Below, in pieces: positions 14,271-17,462 of a stretch of DNA of 17,462 nt. The stretch's first letter is position 1. The number at the start of each line of letters is the position of its first letter. The notes beneath the pieces are model-generated. The model was not told the origin of the DNA, made no database searches, and was given only the letters and a program-made list of their open reading frames with translations. Position numbers and translations under genes: made by a program. Origin of the DNA: Bacteroidota bacterium (GTDB lineage: Bacteria > Bacteroidota > Bacteroidia > Flavobacteriales_F > PHOS-HE28); NCBI GenBank assembly GCA_023430325.1, contig JAEZAU010000108.1, forward strand, positions 1 to 17,462, read 5' to 3'.

Positions 14271-15248
14271 ATGCTCGCAGGTCTTTTCAGAAGTAACCAG
14301 CCGATAGTCCTAGTGGCATTGCTGCTGCTGGTCCCCATGCTGTATTTCCCTTCCTTTTTCGAGGTGCCTCCGGTTCCATCACCTGCCATGCCCTTCCATC
14401 ACCTGCTTCTCGATCTGGTGGGCAACGATCGGGTGGTGTACGGCTTGGTTTCGCATCTCTTCCTGCTATTGATCTGTGTGCAGGTCAATACACTGGTGAG
14501 CAGTTCGGAATTGCTGGACAAACGGACCCATTTACCGGCCCTTATGTTCCCGATCCTGCTTGCGGCATTTGGACCGGTGGTTACGCTCGATCCCACCATC
14601 ACAGGAATGCCATTCGTGCTCGCGGGATTGCAGCGTACCTGGCAGATGAATAATAATGGCCGTGCCATGCATTTGTTGTTCGATGCTGGCCTTTTGATCG
14701 GGCTTTCGGCATTGTTCTACCTACCGTACATCTTCCTGGTGGTCGTGATCTGGGCATCCATCTCGGTCATCAGGCCTTTCCAATTGCGGGAATATGTCGT
14801 GGCTTTCATGGGAGCCGCCGTGATCATGTATTTCAGTTGGGGCGTCCTGTTCCTGCTCGATCTTCCCTGGCGTCCCTTGCTTACCGTGGGTGCGTCACAT
14901 CCGTTCGACCCTGAGATGCATACTGTTCAGGCTTCGCAACGTATCCTGTTATGGATGGTGCTTATCGCGTTCCTGGCCGTGGGCGTCCTATCCTATTCCG
15001 GCAGCTACCGGCGCAGCATCATGCGGCAGAAGAATTTGCGATCGGCCTTTCTGGCGTTCTGTGCAGCTGTGGGCATCCTCATCGCCTTCGATCGGTTGAT
15101 CACTGGTGTTACTGCACCGATCATGATCGCACTTCCGCTCGTAGTGTTCTGCGCGCATGCGTTGCAACAACCGAAGAGAGCCTGGGTGGGTGAGGCAGGC
15201 GTTTTCTCCCTGTTGATCCTTGCGTTATGGGCGCAATGGGGGTGGTGA
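14271..15248 (+). CDS. DUF6427 family integral membrane protein
   Basis: The protein has 325 residues with about eight to nine membrane helices spread over the whole length. The N-terminus MLAGLFRSNQPIVLVALLLLVPMLYFPSFFE, a central helix pair ending in SALFYLPYIFLVVVIWASI, and the RPFQLREYVVAFMGAAVIMYF segment match the pattern I associate with DUF6427. That family is found next to purD in Flavobacteriales. The function is unknown. It is divergent from the small membrane gene, and its stop (TGA 15246-15248) abuts the stop of the convergent aminopeptidase gene. The bases GGTGGTG/CACCACC around the junction form a 7-bp hairpin. Confidence 0.78.
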   Translation: MLAGLFRSNQPIVLVALLLLVPMLYFPSFFEVPPVPSPAMPFHHLLLDLVGNDRVVYGLVSHLFLLLICVQVNTLVSSSELLDKRTHLPALMFPILLAAFGPVVTLDPTITGMPFVLAGLQRTWQMNNNGRAMHLLFDAGLLIGLSALFYLPYIFLVVVIWASISVIRPFQLREYVVAFMGAAVIMYFSWGVLFLLDLPWRPLLTVGASHPFDPEMHTVQASQRILLWMVLIAFLAVGVLSYSGSYRRSIMRQKNLRSAFLAFCAAVGILIAFDRLITGVTAPIMIALPLVVFCAHALQQPKRAWVGEAGVFSLLILALWAQWGW

Positions 15249-15258
15249 TCACACCACC
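15241..15258. terminator. Hairpin over the stop-to-stop junction of the DUF6427 and aminopeptidase genes
   Basis: GGTGGTG (15241-15247) and CACCACC (15252-15258) pair perfectly around a 4-base loop ATCA. The stem spans both stop codons, so a bidirectional terminator within the coding ends is possible. There is no T-run on either side. Confidence 0.4.
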
Positions 15259-16559
15259 GCCTCCTTCCGGGCTTCCGCCATCAAAGTTTCCACAGCTTCC
15301 GCTTCCACCGGAATGTCCTCGAACAGATCCACCGGACCGTTCCTGGTCACCAGAATGTTGTTCTCCAGCCGGATGCCGAGGTTTTCCTCGCGGATGTAGA
15401 TACCTGGTTCCACGGTAAAGACCATGTCCTCGGCGATCGGTTCGGTCCACAGGCCCACGTCATGCACATCGAGCCCCAGGAAATGGCTGGTGCCATGCAT
15501 GAAATATTTCTTGTACAGCGGCCGATCGGGATCCTGCTTCGCCACATCTGTCTTATCCAGGAGGCCGAGCCCGATCAACTCGGTCTCCATCACCTTGCCA
15601 ACCTCCTTATGGTAATCGTTCAGCATGGTGCCTGGCCGCAACATACTCGTCGCTTCGTTCTTTACACGAAGCACGGCATCGTAGACCGCACGCTGACGTT
15701 GCGTAAACCTACCGTTCACAGGCAGGCACCGCGTCAGGTCGCTCGCGTAGCCACCGTATTCGCATCCGAAATCCATCAGGATCACATCGCCATCGTTGCA
15801 TCGCTGATCGTTGGTGATGTAGTGGAGCACACAGGCATTGTAGCCACTAGCGATGATCGGTGTGTAGGCATGGCCGCGTGATCCGTTGCGGATGAATTCG
15901 TGCGTTATCTCCGCCTCGATCTCATACTCCAGCACGCCGGGCCGCAGGAAACCACACACACGCCTGAAAGCCTTGCCCGTTATCGCGATCGCGCGTTTCA
16001 TCTGCTCAACTTCATCTGCTGTTTTACGTGCACGTATGCGATGCATGATCGGTGCACTGCGCTTGATCGGATGAAGCGGAAAACGCTCGCGTATCTCGGC
16101 GTTCTTTCTTTCCTCGCGCGTCTGTACCTCGTTGCCCTGCCGCAGATGTTCGTTGCTGTTCAGGTACAATATCTCGCATTGAGGCACCAATCTTTTCACC
16201 GTGGCTTCGTACTGGCTGGTCCAAAGCACCGTGGCCACCCCGCTCAATTCGCGCGCCTGTTCCTGGGTAAATTTCGCGCCCTCCCAGATCGCGATGTGTT
16301 CATTCGTCTCACGCACGAAAAGGATCTCACGGTCCTTCGGATCGAAAGCATCGGGAAAGAGGAGCAGGATCGATTCCTCCTGATCGATGCCCGTTAGGTA
16401 CATGATGTCCGTCGCCTGTTTGAAAGGCATGGTGCCATCGGCGCTCGTCGGCATCACATCGTTGCTATGGAATATCGCCAGGCCACCTTTCTCCATGTGC
16501 TGGCGGAAACGGGCGCGATGCTCGCGATAAGTGCTTGCCTTCAGTGGTGTATAGCGCAT
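15249..16559 (-). CDS. pepP: Xaa-Pro aminopeptidase (aminopeptidase P)
   Basis: The protein has 436 residues from the ATG at 16559 (MRYTPLKASTYREHRARF). It removes N-terminal residues that precede proline. The N-domain has FHSNDVMPTSADGTMPFKQ and YLTGIDQEESILLLFP, both typical of AMPP. The creatinase-fold catalytic domain starts near residue 175. The metal ligands are all present: Asp263 (MDFGCEYGG), Asp274 (YASDLTR), His359 (HGTSHFLGLDVHDVG), Glu384 (FTVEPGIYI) and Glu399 (GIRLENN). The frame is open up to 16745, but that extension overlaps a structured repeat element and has no family character, so it is rejected. It is probably monocistronic. Confidence 0.95.
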   Translation of the reverse strand: MRYTPLKASTYREHRARFRQHMEKGGLAIFHSNDVMPTSADGTMPFKQATDIMYLTGIDQEESILLLFPDAFDPKDREILFVRETNEHIAIWEGAKFTQEQARELSGVATVLWTSQYEATVKRLVPQCEILYLNSNEHLRQGNEVQTREERKNAEIRERFPLHPIKRSAPIMHRIRARKTADEVEQMKRAIAITGKAFRRVCGFLRPGVLEYEIEAEITHEFIRNGSRGHAYTPIIASGYNACVLHYITNDQRCNDGDVILMDFGCEYGGYASDLTRCLPVNGRFTQRQRAVYDAVLRVKNEATSMLRPGTMLNDYHKEVGKVMETELIGLGLLDKTDVAKQDPDRPLYKKYFMHGTSHFLGLDVHDVGLWTEPIAEDMVFTVEPGIYIREENLGIRLENNILVTRNGPVDLFEDIPVEAEAVETLMAEARKEAVV

Positions 16560-16579
16560 GATGCTGATCTCAGATGGCA

Positions 16580-16587
16580 CTAAGGTA
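16580..16587 (-). promoter_or_regulatory. Possible -7 promoter box for the aminopeptidase gene
   Basis: On the minus strand these bases read TACCTTAG, one mismatch to TAnnTTTG, 20 bases before the ATG at 16559. It lies just downstream of the structured element at 16595-16743. Confidence 0.35.
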
Positions 16588-16594
16588 ACGGTGT

Positions 16595-16743
16595 GGGCGT
16601 ATCCCTGCGGGCCGGGCCATCCACTGTAGCTGCTTCGGCTCAGCGGGTGTTGCAGCGGCTGCGGTGGCTTCCTGCGGTCGCCTCCTCGCTCGCGAAACAC
16701 CAGCGCTTCGCCTTCAGCAGGCTGCCGCTCCTGTCCCTTACGC
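16595..16743 (-). ncRNA. Structured intergenic element, copy A (Flavo-1-like, name unverified)
   Basis: Read on the minus strand, the element opens GCGTA, then AGGGACAGGAGCGGCAGCC (near 16741-16720). A long imperfect hairpin follows, with paired segments CTGCT/AGCAG, GGC/GCC, AGCG/CGCT and GGTGTT/AACACC, the GGC and AGCG steps being separated by a GA/GA internal loop. It then has a box ending GGATGGCCCGGCCC (16624-16609) and closes with TACGCCC. The opening GCGTA pairs with the closing TACGC. Copy B at 17174-17272 has the same boxes with GCGTG/CACGC. I recall dispersed elements with this consensus in Bacteroidota intergenic regions and suspect the Rfam Flavo-1 RNA, but I could not check. This and the promoter fill most of the gap between the aminopeptidase and MmcQ genes. 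Confidence 0.45.
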
Positions 16744-16758
16744 AAGATCCCGATATTC

Positions 16759-16814
16759 GATCATCTCTTCGTTGGACTGATCATCTGATCATCTAATTTT
16801 CTGATCATCTGATC
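16759..16814 (+). repeat. Short repeats of GATCATCT before the MmcQ/YjbR gene
   Basis: GATCATCT occurs at 16759, 16779, 16787 and 16803, the middle two in direct tandem, plus a partial copy GATC at 16811. The repeats overlap the probable promoter of the downstream gene. Confidence 0.75.
16772..16801 (+). promoter_or_regulatory. Probable promoter of the MmcQ/YjbR gene
   Basis: TTG at 16772-16774 and TAATTTTC at 16794-16801 (one mismatch to TAnnTTTG) are 19 bases apart, the usual Bacteroidota -33/-7 spacing. Transcription would start near 16807, about 14 bases before the ATG. The spacer contains two of the GATCATCT repeats. Confidence 0.45.
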
Positions 16815-16820
16815 CGCCCG

Positions 16821-17165
16821 ATGACCCTCGCCGAATTCCGTGAATATTGCCGCCGTAAACCAGGCTTTTCCGAAGATCTGCCGTTCGATGAGAACACGCT
16901 CGCATTCCGTGTGGGCGGGAAGATCTTCGCGCTGATGGATACCGAGATCTTCGAGAGCGTGAACCTGAAGTGCGATCCGGAACTTGCGATCGAATTGCGG
17001 GAACGCTATGAAGGGATCACCGGCGGCTACCACATGAGCAAGAAGCATTGGAACACGGTGCGCACCGATGGAAGCGTGCCCAACAAACTGATCCTGGAAC
17101 TCGCCGATCACAGCTATGATCTGGTGCGGGCGAGTCTGCCGAAGAAGGTGCGGGAGGATCTGTAA
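16821..17165 (+). CDS. MmcQ/YjbR family protein
   Basis: The protein has 114 residues, normal for the family (formerly DUF419), which has a CyaY-like fold and a proposed DNA-binding role. Recognisable parts are FREYCRRKPGFSEDLPFD at the start, LAFRVGGKIFALMD, the NLKCDPELAIELRERYEGITGGYHMSKKHWNTV core and the end LADHSYDLVRASLPKKVRED. The His-Met-x-K-K-H-W-N motif is diagnostic. It is flanked on both sides by outward-facing copies of the same structured element. Confidence 0.93.
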   Translation: MTLAEFREYCRRKPGFSEDLPFDENTLAFRVGGKIFALMDTEIFESVNLKCDPELAIELRERYEGITGGYHMSKKHWNTVRTDGSVPNKLILELADHSYDLVRASLPKKVREDL

Positions 17166-17173
17166 CGAAATGT

Positions 17174-17272
17174 GCGTGAGGGATAGAAGTGGAAAGCCCG
17201 CAAACGAGGCTTTGCGAGTGCGGACTTGGAACGAATAGCCCGACGGCGCTGCTTTTGAGCGCCGGCACGCCC
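17174..17272 (+). ncRNA. Structured intergenic element, copy B (Flavo-1-like, name unverified)
   Basis: It opens GCGTG (17174-17178), then AGGGATAGAAGTGGAAAGCCC. A small hairpin CGCAAA / TTTGCG (17199-17204 / 17211-17216) and the box GGACTTGGAACGAATAGCCCG follow. A perfect 7-bp hairpin CGGCGCT / AGCGCCG (17244-17250 / 17258-17264) and the closing CACGCCC complete it. GCGTG pairs with CACGC at 17266-17270. The two boxes within the element also resemble each other (GGA...AAGCCCG and GGA...TAGCCCG). Compared with copy A, transitions predominate in the conserved boxes and one closing base pair changes from G-C to A-U. It lies 9 bases after the MmcQ stop and 72 bases before the DUF502 start. Confidence 0.5.
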
Positions 17273-17281
17273 AATTCCGGC

Positions 17282-17316
17282 ATTTGCCATTCACCATTCG
17301 CCCTTCACCATTCACC
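17282..17316 (+). repeat. Heptanucleotide tandem repeat (ATTCACC-like, five units)
   Basis: Five consecutive 7-base units: ATTTGCC, ATTCACC, ATTCGCC, CTTCACC, ATTCACC. The units are degenerate but in perfect 7-base register. The array ends 28 bases before the DUF502 start codon. Confidence 0.8.
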
Positions 17317-17322
17317 AGATCG

Positions 17323-17330
17323 TAAACTTG
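17323..17330 (+). promoter_or_regulatory. Possible -7 promoter box for the DUF502 gene
   Basis: TAAACTTG has one mismatch to TAnnTTTG and lies 13 bases before the ATG at 17344. The corresponding -33 region would fall inside the heptanucleotide repeat. Confidence 0.35.
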
Positions 17331-17343
17331 CACTCCGATCCAA

Positions 17344-17462
17344 ATGCACGAGCCGTTGCACAACGTTGGCAAATTCCTGCTGAACTATTTCTTCCGCGGG
17401 CTGCTGCTGCTCGTGCCGATCACGATCATCGGCTGGGCGCTGTGGCAGGGACTTGTGTTCCT
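17344..17462 (+). CDS. DUF502 family membrane protein, N-terminal part (cut by window end)
   Basis: Thirty-nine complete codons from the ATG at 17344 run to the window edge without a stop. The translation has a short polar start (MHEPLHNVGKFLLNYFFRG) and then a membrane helix with LLLLVPITIIGWALW. The pattern F-L-x-x-Y-F-x-R-G-L-L-x-x-V-P-I-T-I matches the beginning of DUF502 proteins, which are polytopic or two-helix membrane proteins of unknown function. The rest of the gene is outside the window. Confidence 0.7.
   Translation, partial: MHEPLHNVGKFLLNYFFRGLLLLVPITIIGWALWQGLVF

Noticed and set aside
14090..14296. A plus-strand open frame (68 residues) between purD and the DUF6427-type gene
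   Set aside because: Its translation is very polar, with runs of Gln, Asp, His and Ser and no family pattern, while the opposite strand reads as a clean membrane protein with a promoter box and an abutting stop.
16560..16745. N-terminal extension of the aminopeptidase by 62 residues
   Set aside because: The extension translates the structured element and a promoter region, is rich in Gly, Pro and Arg, and the family N-terminus begins cleanly at 16559.
16595..17272. The MmcQ gene with its two flanking elements as an insertion sequence or composite transposon
   Set aside because: There is no transposase, no target-site duplication that I can see, and the flanking copies differ too much in their central hairpins to be recent terminal repeats.
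17282..17316. The heptanucleotide array as a CRISPR
   Set aside because: The units are 7 bases long with no spacers, far below CRISPR repeat length, and no cas genes are present.

Overview
The window looks like a chromosomal segment of a Bacteroidota bacterium, most likely an uncultured member of the order Flavobacteriales with a moderately G+C-rich genome. The evidence is the ExbD pairs with an N-terminal E-I-N-A-G-S-M-A-D motif, a Bacteroidota-type YebC (starting MGRIFEKRK), a purD / small membrane protein / DUF6427-type membrane protein cluster, a Bacteroidota-type acyl-CoA carboxylase carboxyltransferase, the near absence of Shine-Dalgarno sequences, and several TAnnTTTG promoter -7 boxes typical of this phylum. 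I see no phage, transposase, CRISPR, rRNA or tRNA.

Layout. 1-2086: the tail of an upstream membrane gene and two exbD genes form an operon that ends in a strong terminator. A third exbD, clearly a paralogue of the first, follows alone. 2161-3895: a DUF2905 protein (minus) and a GT-C-type membrane glycosyltransferase-like protein (plus) start back to back. 3914-7378: an apparently self-contained ECF sigma regulon. It holds a sigma factor overlapped by its anti-sigma gene, then a secreted TonB-C-like protein, then an outer-membrane beta-barrel protein. All three transcription units are preceded by the same bipartite promoter, TGTAACT-N15/16-CGTC. 7526-10243: YebC and, convergently, an orphan sensor kinase with a nitrate/nitrite-sensing (NIT) domain, HAMP and HisKA_2. 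10332-12625: propionyl/acyl-CoA carboxylase beta chain and a secreted thioredoxin-fold protein. 12734-15248: purD, a 59-residue membrane protein on the minus strand, and a DUF6427-type membrane protein. 15249-16559: Xaa-Pro aminopeptidase. 16595-17272: an MmcQ/YjbR gene flanked by two outward-facing copies of a structured element whose closing stem covaries. From 17344: the start of a DUF502 membrane protein.

How the genes work together. The clearest functional unit is the ECF block. A membrane-spanning anti-sigma factor with three tandem sigma-binding-like units on the cytoplasmic side and a long periplasmic tail would hold the sigma factor. On release, the sigma factor would transcribe its own operon and two envelope genes. 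The exbD genes supply the proton-driven half of a TonB/Tol-like energy system. The remaining genes are mostly housekeeping (purine synthesis, translation factor, peptidase, carboxylase) packed with almost no spacing. Three of the four convergent pairs end exactly stop-to-stop on the hexamer TGATCA.
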